Counted from the stretch's first letter, positions 42,488 through 51,166 are shown. The stretch: 53,116 nt of DNA from Limibacillus halophilus (GCF_014191775.1 NZ_JACHXA010000012.1:1-53116), one strand, 5' to 3'. The notes: a model not told the origin generated them from the sequence alone. Program-made: numbers and translations.

Positions 42488-44838
42488 TCGGCGGCCTCCC
42501 CTTTTTGATCGCCTAGCCCGTTGGCTAGCCGCCAAAGTTTTTCCGGCGTTACAGGCATGTCCAGATGCCGCACGCCCAATGGCTTCAAGGCGTCGACCAA
42601 CGCGTTGACAATCGCTGGCGGCGCGCCGATGGCCCCTGCCTCGCCCGCGCCCTTGATCCCGAAAGGATTGGTTGCGCAGGGAATATCCTGGATAAATTCC
42701 AAGTCGATCCGGGGCATGTCGTCGGCGCGCGGCATGCCGTAATCCATAAAGGAGCCGGTCAACAACTGCCCGCTCTCGGGATCGTAGGCCGTGACCTCCA
42801 GCAATGCCTGCCCCAAGCCTTGCGCCAAGCCGCCATGAACCTGTCCGGCGACCAGCAATGGATTGACGATAGTGCCAAAATCGTCGACGACCGTGTAACG
42901 ATCGATGATCAAACGGCCGGTCTCTGGATCGATCTCCAGTTCGCAAACATGGCAGCCGTTGGGGTAGGTTAGCGGCGGGTTCTTAGCAATATGGGCTTCC
43001 AGAACCTCGCCGCGCAGTGCCTCCGGCAAGCTTTCGGACTGCGCATAGACCTTCCGCGCTATCTCGGCCAACCCCACGTGACGGTCGGTGCCGACGATGG
43101 CGAACTTGGCATCCGCAAGCTCGATATCCTCGGGCGCGGCTTCCAGAAGAAATCCGGCGATGCGACGCAAGCGCTCAATAACCTTTTCGCTAGCGCCTTC
43201 AATCGCCAAGCGCCCCATCAAAAGGGATCGGGATCCACCCGTGCCGGAGCCCTGGGACAGTTCATCGCTGTCGCCCTGGCGCAGCCGTACCATAGCCGGG
43301 TCTATGCCGATCTGTTCTGCCATGATCTGGGCATAGGCCGTCGCGTGCCCCTGGCCATTCGTCTGCGTTCCGACGAAAACCGTCATGCCGCCGTCTTCAT
43401 CCAGGCGAACCCTGGCTTCCTCCTCGCCGATACCCGCGCAGGCCTCGATATAACAACCGATGCCGATACCGCGATACCGTCCTGCCTTGGCCGCAGCCTC
43501 CTTGCGAGAAACCGACCCCGACCAATCCGCTTTCTCCAAGGCGCGCTCCATGACCCGCGTGAAATCCCCGGAATCATAGGTAATTCCGGTTGCGGTATCG
43601 AAGGGCATGGCCGTCTTAGGAATGAAATTGCGGCGTCGAAATTCCTCCGGCGTCAGGCCTATTTCGGTAGCGGCATAGTCAGCCAAACGCTCCAGCAGAT
43701 ACGCCGCTTCGGGACGCCCGGCCCCCCGATAAGCGTCAACCGGAACCGTGTGGGTCAGAACGCACTTCACTTCACAATAAACAGCCTCCAGGCCATAAAG
43801 ACCGGAGAGCATTTTCGCGCCGGCGGCCGTTGGAATATAGGGCCCGAAGTTGGATAGATACCCACCCAGGTTCGCCAGGGTCGATACATGCAGGGCCTTC
43901 ATCCGCCCCTGAGCGTCGAGGCCCACGCGGACTTTGCTAAGGTGATCGCGCCCCTGGCTGTCGGACTGGAAGGATTCGCTTCGCGTGCCGTTCCATACCA
44001 CCGGCAGGCCGAGATCGCGTGCCGCAAACAACACCAGCACCTGTTCGGCATAGAGAAAAATCTTCATGCCGAAGCCGCCGCCGACGTCCGGTGTCAAAAC
44101 ACGGAACCGGTCACGCGGAAGCTTGAAAATCTTGTCCGCCAACTGATCACGCAGCTTGAAAACGCCCTGGGTCGACGTGGTCAAGGTGAAACGGCCGCTG
44201 GCTGGGTCGTATTCCCCAATGGCGTTCCGGGGTTCAAGCGAATTGACGACGATCCTGCTGTTGACCAGCGAAAGCTCAACGACCCGTTCGGCGGACTCCA
44301 GCAAAGCCTCGGTCTTTGCCGCATCACCGATGTCCCAATCGAAGCACACATTTCCCGGCACCTCGTCGAAAACCTGCGGCGCGCCTGGGGCGATGGCTGC
44401 TTCCAGGTCCACCACGGCTTCCAGATCATCAAAGTCGACCATGATGGCTTCGGCGGCATCTTGTGCCTGCTCCAAGGTCTCGGCGACCACGAAAGCAACG
44501 GGATCGCCGACGTGGCGCACCTTACCGCGCGCCAGCACGGGATGGCCGGGCGTAATGGCTTGCTTGCCACCCTTTCCGGGGAAGAGCGTCAAACAGGGGA
44601 TATCACCAATCCCGGCGGCATCGAGTTCAGCGTGGGTATAGACGGCGCGCACGCCGGGGAAGGCCCGTGCATCCTCGCAATCGATCGATGCCAGCACCGC
44701 ATGCGCATGCGGACTGCGCAGCACGACCGCTTGAAGCGCCCCTTCCGGACGCTGATCGTCGGTATAGCTTCCCTCGCCGGTCAAGAGCCGTTGGTCTTCA
44801 AAGCGCCTCAGCGGCTGGCCCACCCCGAATTTTTTCAT
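42484..44838 (-). CDS. CoxL-like molybdopterin-binding large subunit (form II)
   Basis: A 784-residue xanthine-dehydrogenase-family large subunit that binds the molybdenum cofactor. Form II motif A-Y-R-G-A-G-R lies near residue 367; G-G-G-F-G-M-K and V-G-T-Q-T-N-G-Q-G-H-A-T are Mo-cofactor segments; the catalytic glutamate is in G-I-K-G-A-G-E-A-G-A near 731. Form II proteins are usually hydroxylases of unknown substrate rather than true CO dehydrogenases. The FAD and iron-sulfur subunits are not adjacent, which is unusual. First gene of the operon; start at 44838 with GGAGAG upstream. Confidence 0.9.
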   Translation of the reverse strand: MKKFGVGQPLRRFEDQRLLTGEGSYTDDQRPEGALQAVVLRSPHAHAVLASIDCEDARAFPGVRAVYTHAELDAAGIGDIPCLTLFPGKGGKQAITPGHPVLARGKVRHVGDPVAFVVAETLEQAQDAAEAIMVDFDDLEAVVDLEAAIAPGAPQVFDEVPGNVCFDWDIGDAAKTEALLESAERVVELSLVNSRIVVNSLEPRNAIGEYDPASGRFTLTTSTQGVFKLRDQLADKIFKLPRDRFRVLTPDVGGGFGMKIFLYAEQVLVLFAARDLGLPVVWNGTRSESFQSDSQGRDHLSKVRVGLDAQGRMKALHVSTLANLGGYLSNFGPYIPTAAGAKMLSGLYGLEAVYCEVKCVLTHTVPVDAYRGAGRPEAAYLLERLADYAATEIGLTPEEFRRRNFIPKTAMPFDTATGITYDSGDFTRVMERALEKADWSGSVSRKEAAAKAGRYRGIGIGCYIEACAGIGEEEARVRLDEDGGMTVFVGTQTNGQGHATAYAQIMAEQIGIDPAMVRLRQGDSDELSQGSGTGGSRSLLMGRLAIEGASEKVIERLRRIAGFLLEAAPEDIELADAKFAIVGTDRHVGLAEIARKVYAQSESLPEALRGEVLEAHIAKNPPLTYPNGCHVCELEIDPETGRLIIDRYTVVDDFGTIVNPLLVAGQVHGGLAQGLGQALLEVTAYDPESGQLLTGSFMDYGMPRADDMPRIDLEFIQDIPCATNPFGIKGAGEAGAIGAPPAIVNALVDALKPLGVRHLDMPVTPEKLWRLANGLGDQKGEAAE

Positions 44839-45075
44839 GCTCTCTCCTCTAAAAGCCAGTTGGCCACTTCCACGCGGGAAGCCATGCTTACAAGGCTGGA
44901 AACCCTGCGACCTTCGCTCGCCGCGATCTTAGGGAGAGAGTTGCCGGGCAACAAGGCATCATGGCCGCCATTTGCGATCACGACCGTGCGCCGGACGGGT
45001 GCGGCGACCAAAGCTTGTCGCCGTCTACTACGCCCTGGTCTTGTCGACGGTGCCCTGAGGGAGGAACTGCTTTTA
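44839..45075. other. 237-bp gap upstream of the CoxL operon
   Basis: A minus-strand reading frame crosses this gap and ends in an ATGA overlap with the CoxL start, but its composition (R/S-rich, no recognised motif) and its overlap with the beta-helix gene argue against a real gene. The region probably carries the CoxL operon promoter; no clear hexamers can be chosen. Confidence 0.5.
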
Positions 45076-46671
45076 CTAGTCGAGCGAAGGCCGCGCCTGC
45101 CCTCGGCGCTCCAACGCTTCCGCGCGGTCCGAGGCCAAATCTTGGGCACTCACCCGCCCTGTGGAGGCCACGCCGAACGATGCCGGATCGCGCGGTTCCA
45201 GCAGGCAGACGGCGAAGGTTGATTCCTGACACTTCAAGGTGGAATCGCCGACAGGAAAGGCCCCGTCGCTGAAACCGATGAACGACCGCCCATCGGCAAT
45301 CGCATTTCCGAGGAACGTGGTATTGCGCCCGATCAACTCAAGGCTCGCGTTGTGGCTAACCTGGGCATCGCCTTCCACCATGGCTTCATTCAGCACCACG
45401 GTAGCGGAATGATCCGCCTCGATCGCCATGCGGTCGAAAGGTCCCTCCGGCCAGGGAAAAGCATGGCCCGGTTCGTAGGCAAGATAGAAATCGATGTCGT
45501 CAGGGAGAATCGGCAGGGCATTGTGCCGTCCGCCTTGCGTGACCGACAGAGCCGCATGGTTGTTGTCGTAGATGCGGGCGAGGCTCGTGACGCTATCCCC
45601 GCCGACGTTACGAAGGCCGACGCCGTTCTTACCCTCTCCAAAGCCATTATTGTAGATGTCAATGATGTCGCCACGGTAGCGCCCCCCATGGTGCACTGCG
45701 ACTCCATCGCCACCATTGTCGCCATAGATGCTCAGGAAATCATTGAAGATTGCAGCATCCGACACTCTGAGCCCGGCATCGCCGTTGTTTGCCGAATAGC
45801 AGCCAATACAATTGGCCAAAGTTGATCCGCTGACCCAAATCCCGCTTTCCGAGTTCTCTCTGATTGCCGGTGTAAACCCCACAAGCACCGTTGCGCCCGA
45901 GGCAAAGACACCGAACTCGTACCCCTCAACGAATATTGCATCTAGCAGCGCTGAGGAATCTATGAGGTTAACACCAACGCCTTCGCCCTCTGCCGACGGG
46001 CCGTTAAATGCCAGACCGTGCAGCGTGATGCCGGTCGAATTCCTTATGGTGACGCCCCTGCCTGTCAGAGTCGGCATGAAGCCATCTGGCAGGTAGGGAT
46101 TCACAGCCGTTACGGTCAGGTGTGACTTGTCCCTGATTACAAACGAGGCCGCAGCACCGCTGCAGTCGCTCAAGATGTAGATGATCGTGTGCTGGCCGGG
46201 CGTATCGGCGTCTATCGCATCTTGCGGATCCTCGCCCGCCGCGCAGTCAACTTCGACTTCAACAACCGGCAGGTCCGGCGGCGGCGTGAAAGCGGAGATG
46301 ACCTCCGGCGCTAAGTCGGCCAGCCCAATCGTGCCGTCGGCGATCTTGTCGCCGCCGATATCGCCCCTCAGTTTCCAATGGGGAATATCGCCCCGCAGCT
46401 TGGCCGCCGGGATGTCGCCCCGAAGTTTGGCTGCCGGGATGTCGCCCCGAAGTTTGGCCGCCGGGATGTCGCCGATCAACTTCCAAGGCGGAATAGAATT
46501 GTTCTCAAGATGGCTTCCACCATTTAAGGAGCCCGGAACCACTTCGGAGCCCTCGACGCAAGCTAGGCAATCGAGGTCTGAGGCCGTTTGTGCCCGGGAA
46601 CCAAATGGCAGGAAACCTACAACCACGGCGAGGCATAAAAAAGCCGCCGAGAGTTTCGAGCTCCAGTTCAT
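45076..46671 (-). CDS. Secreted right-handed beta-helix protein with tandem repeats
   Basis: A 531-residue exported protein. Residues 1-28 form a signal peptide ending near S-R-A-Q-T. Residues 60-112 carry tandem 9-residue repeats of the type G-D-I-P-A-A-K-L-R; similar I-P-x-x-K-L modules occur in phage tail and surface fibre proteins, where they form repetitive stalks. From about 130 on, the sequence has regular V/I, N and G spacing (for example I-R-N-S-T-G-I-T-L-H-G-L-A-F-N-G) of a pectate-lyase-like parallel beta-helix. No pectate-lyase catalytic pattern is identified. ATG 46671 has AAGGGG upstream; a longer frame to 46722 lacks a signal-peptide start. Confidence 0.78.
   Translation of the reverse strand: MNWSSKLSAAFLCLAVVVGFLPFGSRAQTASDLDCLACVEGSEVVPGSLNGGSHLENNSIPPWKLIGDIPAAKLRGDIPAAKLRGDIPAAKLRGDIPHWKLRGDIGGDKIADGTIGLADLAPEVISAFTPPPDLPVVEVEVDCAAGEDPQDAIDADTPGQHTIIYILSDCSGAAASFVIRDKSHLTVTAVNPYLPDGFMPTLTGRGVTIRNSTGITLHGLAFNGPSAEGEGVGVNLIDSSALLDAIFVEGYEFGVFASGATVLVGFTPAIRENSESGIWVSGSTLANCIGCYSANNGDAGLRVSDAAIFNDFLSIYGDNGGDGVAVHHGGRYRGDIIDIYNNGFGEGKNGVGLRNVGGDSVTSLARIYDNNHAALSVTQGGRHNALPILPDDIDFYLAYEPGHAFPWPEGPFDRMAIEADHSATVVLNEAMVEGDAQVSHNASLELIGRNTTFLGNAIADGRSFIGFSDGAFPVGDSTLKCQESTFAVCLLEPRDPASFGVASTGRVSAQDLASDRAEALERRGQARPSLD
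46336..46494 (-). repeat. 27-bp tandem repeats inside the beta-helix gene
   Basis: About five to six 27-bp units encode the G-D-I-P-x-x-K-L-R modules. Three central units (about 46391-46471) are almost identical, differing at two to three positions, while the outer ones are diverged. The near identity of the central units implies recent copy-number change by slippage or recombination. Confidence 0.85.
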
Positions 46672-46982
46672 GCCGCACCCCTTTTCCTCCGCGCCACCGA
46701 GATCATTCCGAACGGAAGACACTCGTTAAATTGGCTTTCGTCTTTGTCATCCCGCACCGATCATCGCCTCATGGCTCACTCGGCCTACCATCTTTTACTT
46801 TTTTAGATCGCTGATGGATGGATGAACGTACTAGCGGGCGAGAGGTGGCTTTATGATCATGCAGGGACGAGGACTGTGTCATGCATCAATTTGTATCTAA
46901 TTGTAGGACTGTGACGAGAGCCGCCGGAATACAGCGCTTTAACGATAGCCCCCTGCGCTTGAATTCGCGGTCTCGCGGGCCA
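46672..46982. other. 311-bp intergenic region without a gene
   Basis: No gene or RNA is supported. A GGACTGTG octamer occurs twice (near 46873 and 46905), flanked by GACGAG on opposite sides, and a T-rich stretch lies near 46792-46805. The region should contain the beta-helix promoter and the 3' end of the ligase transcript. Confidence 0.5.
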
Positions 46983-48116
46983 TTACAGGCCCGCCACGGT
47001 CTCTTCCATGAGGAAATCCACCACTGACTTCAGTGCGTCTTCCTTGCTCGCTCCTTGATCCAGCGCGCGGTGGTAAAGTGCGAGCTGCCGGTGTGCCGAT
47101 GTCTTTCGCTGGATGATCTCGCGGGCCCGCTCCACCTCCTCCAGACAATCGAGTGCCAGGGCGTCCTCGCGCACCAGATCGAGTATCTCTTCCAACAGAT
47201 CGGGATAGGGCACGATCACGCCCTTGCCGAAATCGATCAGCCCCTCGTCCACGCCATAGCGTTGGGCGCGCCAGCGGTTCTCCTGCACCAGCATCAATCC
47301 ATAGCGTCGCCAACGTTGATTGCTGCGTTTGAGCCGGTAGAGCATCCGCAGCAAGCACAGATAGAGCGCTGCCACCGTGATGCCGTCCTCCAGGCGCGTA
47401 CAGACATCGGGGATGCGCAATTCAAGCGTGGGGAAACGCTGGCTCGGCCGCACATCCCACCAAAGCTTGCTGGCATCCTCGATCACACCGGCGGCGATCA
47501 GCACATCGATATGCCGCTTGAACTCTCCATAGCTATCGAAGCTCTCCGGCAAACCGGTACGCGGGAGCTCGTCGAACACGGCGATACGATAGGACTTGAG
47601 GCCGCTTTCCTGTCCCCGCCAGAAGGGCGAGGAAGTCGAAAGCGCCAGAAGGTGCGGCAGAAAATAGGTGATCTGGCCCATCAGGTCACAGCGCAACTCG
47701 TCATCATCCAAGCCGACATGAACATGCATGCCGCAGATCACCAGACGGCGCGCCACACCCTGCATATCACGGGCCAGTATGTTATAACGTTCTTTATCTG
47801 TATGTTGCTGCACGTCCCACGCGGCGAAAGGGTGGGTCGAGGCGGCGATCGGGGCCAATCCGTGCCGCCCGGCGGTTTCGGCCACCACGCGGCGCAACTG
47901 CGCGACTTCCTTGGCGGCTTGCTTGATATTGTCGCACTTGCGTGTGCCGATTTCGATCTGCGCCTGCAAAAATTCAGGCGTCACCTGCCCTTCAGGCAAG
48001 GCAGCCACGCATTCATCGATCAGGGTTTTGGGAACGCTCTGGCACAGATCGCGCGTGCTCTTGTCGACAAGGAGATACTCCTCCTCAATCCCTACCGTGA
48101 AGCTGGGTTCCGTCAC
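46983..48116 (-). CDS. Carboxylate-amine ligase, YbdK/GCS2 family
   Basis: A 377-residue ATP-dependent ligase of the GCS2 family. The start F-T-V-G-I-E-E-E-Y-L-L-V-D (6-18) gives the metal/ATP glutamates; M-H-V-H-V-G (around 143) and a late E-L-R-I-P-D-V segment also fit. The family makes gamma-glutamyl-type amide bonds and E. coli YbdK has weak gamma-glutamylcysteine synthetase activity. The start is GTG at 48116 with GAGGAG 7 bases upstream, overlapping the amidohydrolase gene by 32 bases. Its neighbours act on N-formylglutamate and hydroxyproline, suggesting amino-acid derivative metabolism. Confidence 0.9.
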   Translation of the reverse strand: MTEPSFTVGIEEEYLLVDKSTRDLCQSVPKTLIDECVAALPEGQVTPEFLQAQIEIGTRKCDNIKQAAKEVAQLRRVVAETAGRHGLAPIAASTHPFAAWDVQQHTDKERYNILARDMQGVARRLVICGMHVHVGLDDDELRCDLMGQITYFLPHLLALSTSSPFWRGQESGLKSYRIAVFDELPRTGLPESFDSYGEFKRHIDVLIAAGVIEDASKLWWDVRPSQRFPTLELRIPDVCTRLEDGITVAALYLCLLRMLYRLKRSNQRWRRYGLMLVQENRWRAQRYGVDEGLIDFGKGVIVPYPDLLEEILDLVREDALALDCLEEVERAREIIQRKTSAHRQLALYHRALDQGASKEDALKSVVDFLMEETVAGL

Positions 48117-48966
48117 GCTGCCGCTCCTCGTTCCAGTTCCGGTCCAGGTCCGCCTTTGCAAGGATGGACGAAAGTGTCTCTGCCAGCAAGCTGGCCCAGT
48201 ATTCCTGACCGGCGGGCGTATCGATCAGATCCTGGCGAATTTCAAAGAGGATGTTGGCAAGCCCGCGCGGTTCGGCATGGCGATGCACGGTGCAGCCGTG
48301 GCCGTCCTGCCCAGAATAAGGGACGTTGTCACCAACGATCAGACCGCGACCGCGTAAGTCTTCGAAGGCCAGATTCGGCAAGCGCGGATCGTCGTTCCAT
48401 AGAATGCAGGCCTCCCAGGGGCGACGCTCGCTTCGGATCATGGGCGTCATGGAATGCAGCGATACGAAGGCTGGGCGAGGCCCCGTCTCCAGCATCCGGT
48501 CGAGCTGGCTGGCGATTGCCGCATGATAGGGGTCGTAGAAGGTCGCCTTGCGCAGCGCCAGTTCGGCGGCGGTGAGCGATTGGTTAGCCGCGATGATTGT
48601 GCCGTCGCTGACCGCCGCGGCCAGGGTCGGATCGTCGGGTGGGCGATTGGGATCGGCGATCAGCCGAGAGAAGTGGCTGAGGATTGCAGGGACATCGAGG
48701 AGAGCCGAGAGCCGCTCCGCGACCCCGGCAATGCCGATGTCGTAGGCGATATGGCGGCTAATCTCGTCGGGCGGCAAGCCAAGTCCGTCCAGCGCGCGCG
48801 GCACGAAGTTCGTTGCATGGTCGCAAACCAGCAAGGCCCTCCGTCCACGGCCTTCCGGGTTGAGCAAGCGGAAGGGCGCGGGTTCATCCGGTGCCAAAAG
48901 CGGCGACGGCCCTGCGTGCTCTTGGCTCTTGAAGCGCGGCATTTCCTGGGTCAAATTCTCGGACAT
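48085..48966 (-). CDS. N-formylglutamate amidohydrolase family
   Basis: A 293-residue zinc-type hydrolase of the N-formylglutamate amidohydrolase (FGase) family. V-C-D-H-A-T-N-F-V-P (about 46-55) provides the first histidine, H-I-A-Y-D-I-G-I-A-G-V-A is typical, and F-V-S-L-H-S-M-T-P and P-Y-S-G-Q-D-G-H-G-C-T-V-H-R-H provide further metal and catalytic residues. FGase yields glutamate and formate, but many members act on other N-acyl amino acids. ATG 48966 is preferred to 49005. The ligase downstream overlaps it. Confidence 0.88.
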   Translation of the reverse strand: MSENLTQEMPRFKSQEHAGPSPLLAPDEPAPFRLLNPEGRGRRALLVCDHATNFVPRALDGLGLPPDEISRHIAYDIGIAGVAERLSALLDVPAILSHFSRLIADPNRPPDDPTLAAAVSDGTIIAANQSLTAAELALRKATFYDPYHAAIASQLDRMLETGPRPAFVSLHSMTPMIRSERRPWEACILWNDDPRLPNLAFEDLRGRGLIVGDNVPYSGQDGHGCTVHRHAEPRGLANILFEIRQDLIDTPAGQEYWASLLAETLSSILAKADLDRNWNEERQRDGTQLHGRD

Positions 48967-49070
48967 GGGGATGCGACTATAACCTCCCCGGCAACAAGCA
49001 TTCAACGTTCGGCTCCGGCTTTGGTCAGCATTGGCCGCACCGCAGCTGGGCGCTCATCGAAGGACAGATC

Positions 49071-50075
49071 ATGAAGGGCCATCACACCTTCTTCTGCATA
49101 GACGGACATACCTGCGGCAACCCGGTCAGGCTCGTGGCGGGCGGCGGGCCGCTTTTGCAGGGCGCCAGCATGAGCGAGCGACGCCAGGACTTCCTCAAGC
49201 ACTTCGACTGGATTCGCACCGGCTTGATGTTCGAGCCGCGCGGACACGACATGATGTCCGGCTCCATCCTCTATCCGGCGACGCGCGAGGATTGCGACAT
49301 CGGCGTCCTCTATATCGAGACCAGCGGTTGCCTGCCGATGTGCGGGCACGGCACCATCGGCACCGTCACCTTCGCCATCGAGCGTGGTTTGGCGACCCCG
49401 CGCGAACCCGGGCTGCTACGCCTGGAAACGCCGGCGGGCCGGGTGGATGCCTACTACACGCAAAACGGCGCGCATGTGGATTCGGTCCGCATCGTCAATA
49501 TCGGCTCCTATCTGGCGGCCGAAGGCGTCACGGTCGACTGCCCGGAGCTAGGGCGCCTGACGGTCGATATCTCTTACGGCGGCAATTTTTACGCCATCGT
49601 CGAGCCGCAGGAGAATTACCAGGACATGGCCCAGCTTTCGCCGGGCGATATCCAGCGCCTCTCCCCGCAGTTGCGGCGCATTCTAAACGAGACACTGGAA
49701 GTGGTTCACCCGGAGAACGAAACCATCCGGGGCGTCAGCCACATCCTCTGGACCGGCGCGCCCACGGTCGCGGGCGCCGACGCGCGCAATGCGGTTTTCT
49801 ATGGCGACAAGGCCATCGACCGCAGCCCCTGTGGCACCGGAACCTCGGCCCGCATGGCCCAGCTTGCCGCCAAGGGCCGTTTGAAGGTCGGCGACAGTTT
49901 CGTTCACGAATCGATCATCGGCTCGCTATTCAAGGGCCGGGTCGAGAGCGAAACGACGGTCGGTAACAAGCCGGGCATCATTCCTTCGATCGAGGGTTGG
50001 GCGCGCATCACCGGCTTCAACACGATCTTCATCGACGAGCGCGACCCCTTTGCCGAGGGCTTCCTCGTGGTTTAA
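49071..50075 (+). CDS. 4-Hydroxyproline 2-epimerase (proline racemase family)
   Basis: A 334-residue proline-racemase-family enzyme. Both catalytic cysteines are present: C91 in M-C-G-H-G-T (90-95) and C254 in D-R-S-P-C-G-T-G-T-S-A. With two cysteines it should be an epimerase or racemase rather than a dehydratase, which has threonine at one site. The M-C-G-H-G-T form and overall length match trans-4-hydroxy-L-proline epimerases. It begins hydroxyproline catabolism; the oxidase and deaminase partners are not in the window. Divergent from the amidohydrolase. Confidence 0.9.
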   Translation: MKGHHTFFCIDGHTCGNPVRLVAGGGPLLQGASMSERRQDFLKHFDWIRTGLMFEPRGHDMMSGSILYPATREDCDIGVLYIETSGCLPMCGHGTIGTVTFAIERGLATPREPGLLRLETPAGRVDAYYTQNGAHVDSVRIVNIGSYLAAEGVTVDCPELGRLTVDISYGGNFYAIVEPQENYQDMAQLSPGDIQRLSPQLRRILNETLEVVHPENETIRGVSHILWTGAPTVAGADARNAVFYGDKAIDRSPCGTGTSARMAQLAAKGRLKVGDSFVHESIIGSLFKGRVESETTVGNKPGIIPSIEGWARITGFNTIFIDERDPFAEGFLVV

Positions 50076-50147
50076 TGGGATGACAGGCCTCGCAAGGGTA
50101 CCTACATAGAAACCATGAGCCGAGACTTGATCATTCAGGAGGCAAAC

Positions 50148-50450
50148 ATGAGCGACGATAAAACGATCCAGGCGGAAGCCGCGGCGTTTCGCAGGTTGGT
50201 CGAACACCTTCGCAAGCGCACCGACGTGCAGAACATCGACCTGATGAACCAAGCCGGTTTCTGCCGCAACTGCCTGTCGAAATGGTATCACGCCGCGCTC
50301 ACGGATCTCGGCGCGGAACAGGAGTACGAGGAAAGCCGTTCGGAGATTTACGGCATGCCCTACAACGAATGGAAGAAGCGCTACCACACCGAGCCGACCG
50401 CCGAGCAACAGGCGGAGTTCCTGCGTAGCCAATCCCAAGCCAATCACTAA
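50148..50450 (+). CDS. DUF1244 domain protein
   Basis: A 100-residue protein of the DUF1244 family. The conserved core L-R-K-R-T-D-V-Q-N-I-D-L-M-N, then A-G-F-C-R-N-C-L-S-K-W-Y (about 39-50), and Y-G-M-P-Y-N-E-W-K is complete, including the C-x-x-C pair. Function is unknown. The start at 50148 is fixed by a perfect AGGAGG 6 bases before it, so the earlier in-frame ATG at 50115 is not used. Confidence 0.92.
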   Translation: MSDDKTIQAEAAAFRRLVEHLRKRTDVQNIDLMNQAGFCRNCLSKWYHAALTDLGAEQEYEESRSEIYGMPYNEWKKRYHTEPTAEQQAEFLRSQSQANH

Positions 50451-50468
50451 CCCGTAATCCGGTCATTC

Positions 50469-50503
50469 GGGGGTATCCGAGGGGGTATCCGAGGGTGCAT
50501 CCG
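50469..50503. repeat. 12-bp tandem repeat upstream of gapR
   Basis: GGGGGTATCCGA occurs twice exactly (50469-50480, 50481-50492), followed by a diverged third unit. The array lies between the DUF1244 stop and gapR, about 140 bp before the gapR start. It may be a binding-site cluster or a neutral microsatellite. Confidence 0.65.
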
Positions 50504-50639
50504 GGGGCGCTTGCCAGTGGCTTTGCCGCGGGCTAGTCTCCCCGCCCGCAGCAAAGCTTCCGGCCTCGTTCTGAACAGCGGAGGCCGGACGGCGATCAGT
50601 ACTGATTTGTCAGACCAACAGATTTGAAGGAGTGCCAGC

Positions 50640-50885
50640 ATGGCGGATGTCGCCGGCGTGACGGGTGAGCAGCTAAAATCCTACATCGAGCGCATCGAGC
50701 GCCTTGAAGAAGAGAAGAAAGCGCTGGCTGAAGACGTCAAGGAAGTCTATGCCGAAGCCAAAGGCAACGGTTTCGATACCAAGGTCATGCGCAAGCTGAT
50801 CAGCCTCCGGAAGATGAACGCCAGCGACCGCGCTGAGCAGGAAGAACTCCTCGATCTCTACAAAACCGCCATCGGCATGGCGTAA
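50640..50885 (+). CDS. gapR: GapR-family DNA-binding protein (DUF2312/UPF0335)
   Basis: An 81-residue all-helical protein of the UPF0335/DUF2312 family, which includes Caulobacter GapR. It has a long charged coiled-coil helix (I-E-R-I-E-R-L-E-E-E-K-K-A-L-A, 16-30), then G-N-G-F-D-T-K-V-M-R-K-L-I and a C-terminal helix ending L-Y-K-T-A-I-G. GapR clamps overtwisted DNA ahead of forks and polymerases. GAAGGAG precedes the ATG. It is the last recognisable gene before the repeat-rich region. Confidence 0.93.
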   Translation: MADVAGVTGEQLKSYIERIERLEEEKKALAEDVKEVYAEAKGNGFDTKVMRKLISLRKMNASDRAEQEELLDLYKTAIGMA

Positions 50886-50897
50886 CGCCGGACGACC

Positions 50898-51033
50898 TCC
50901 GCGCCTCTTGTCGGTTCCCTGTCGGGGCTTCGCCCCTCCGCGCCTCTTGTCGGTTCCCTGTCGGGGCTCACGCCCCTCCGCGCCTCTTGTTGGTTCCCTG
51001 TCGGGGCTCACGCCCCTCCGCGCCTTTTGTTGG
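50898..51033. repeat. 40-bp tandem repeat array downstream of gapR
   Basis: Three complete units (50898-50936, 50937-50976, 50977-51016) and a partial fourth (51017 to about 51033) share a 39-40-bp sequence starting TCCGCGCCTCTTGT. Each contains a G-G-G-G-C/G-C-C-C-C stem with a short TCAC or TTC loop, so the array can form three stacked hairpins. Units differ at one to three positions. It might serve as gapR terminator, but no T-run follows. Confidence 0.85.
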
Positions 51034-51036
51034 CCG

Positions 51037-51150
51037 CCCTCACCCTTCGAGAGGAGGCTCCGCCTCTCCTCAGGGTGAGGGTTATGGCGACGGGTTGAAG
51101 ACCCCTCATCCTGAGGAGGTAACGCAGTCACCGTCTCGAAGGATGAGGGC
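51037..51150. repeat. Bipartite palindromic REP-like element, copy A
   Basis: A roughly 114-bp element made of two long inverted repeats: a first one with CTCACCCT/AGGGTGAG outer arms and GAGGAGGC/GCCTCTCC inner parts, and a second with CCTCATCCT/AGGATGAGG arms, separated by a spacer around 51080-51102. The second half resembles dispersed palindromes common in alphaproteobacterial genomes. A near-identical copy lies inside the gene at 52790-52903. Confidence 0.85.
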
Positions 51151-51166
51151 GAGGCGTTTCACCTCT

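Noticed and set aside
41711-42946. Longer CysQ start upstream of 42487
   Set aside because: The extra 150 or so residues are read antisense-like across the 3' end of CoxL and have no family similarity; the GTG at 42487 gives the normal length.
44835-45149. Minus-strand 104-codon frame ending in an ATGA overlap with CoxL
   Set aside because: Overlaps the beta-helix gene, is R/S-rich and has no recognisable motif; the overlap alone is not enough.
43888-45222. 444-codon plus-strand frame opposite CoxL
   Set aside because: Antisense to a clear molybdoenzyme with conserved motifs; no ribosome-binding site or recognisable fold.
47055-48575. 506-codon plus-strand frame opposite the YbdK-type ligase and amidohydrolase
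   Set aside because: It spans two recognised minus-strand genes, is rich in H, R and Q, and shows no domain motifs.
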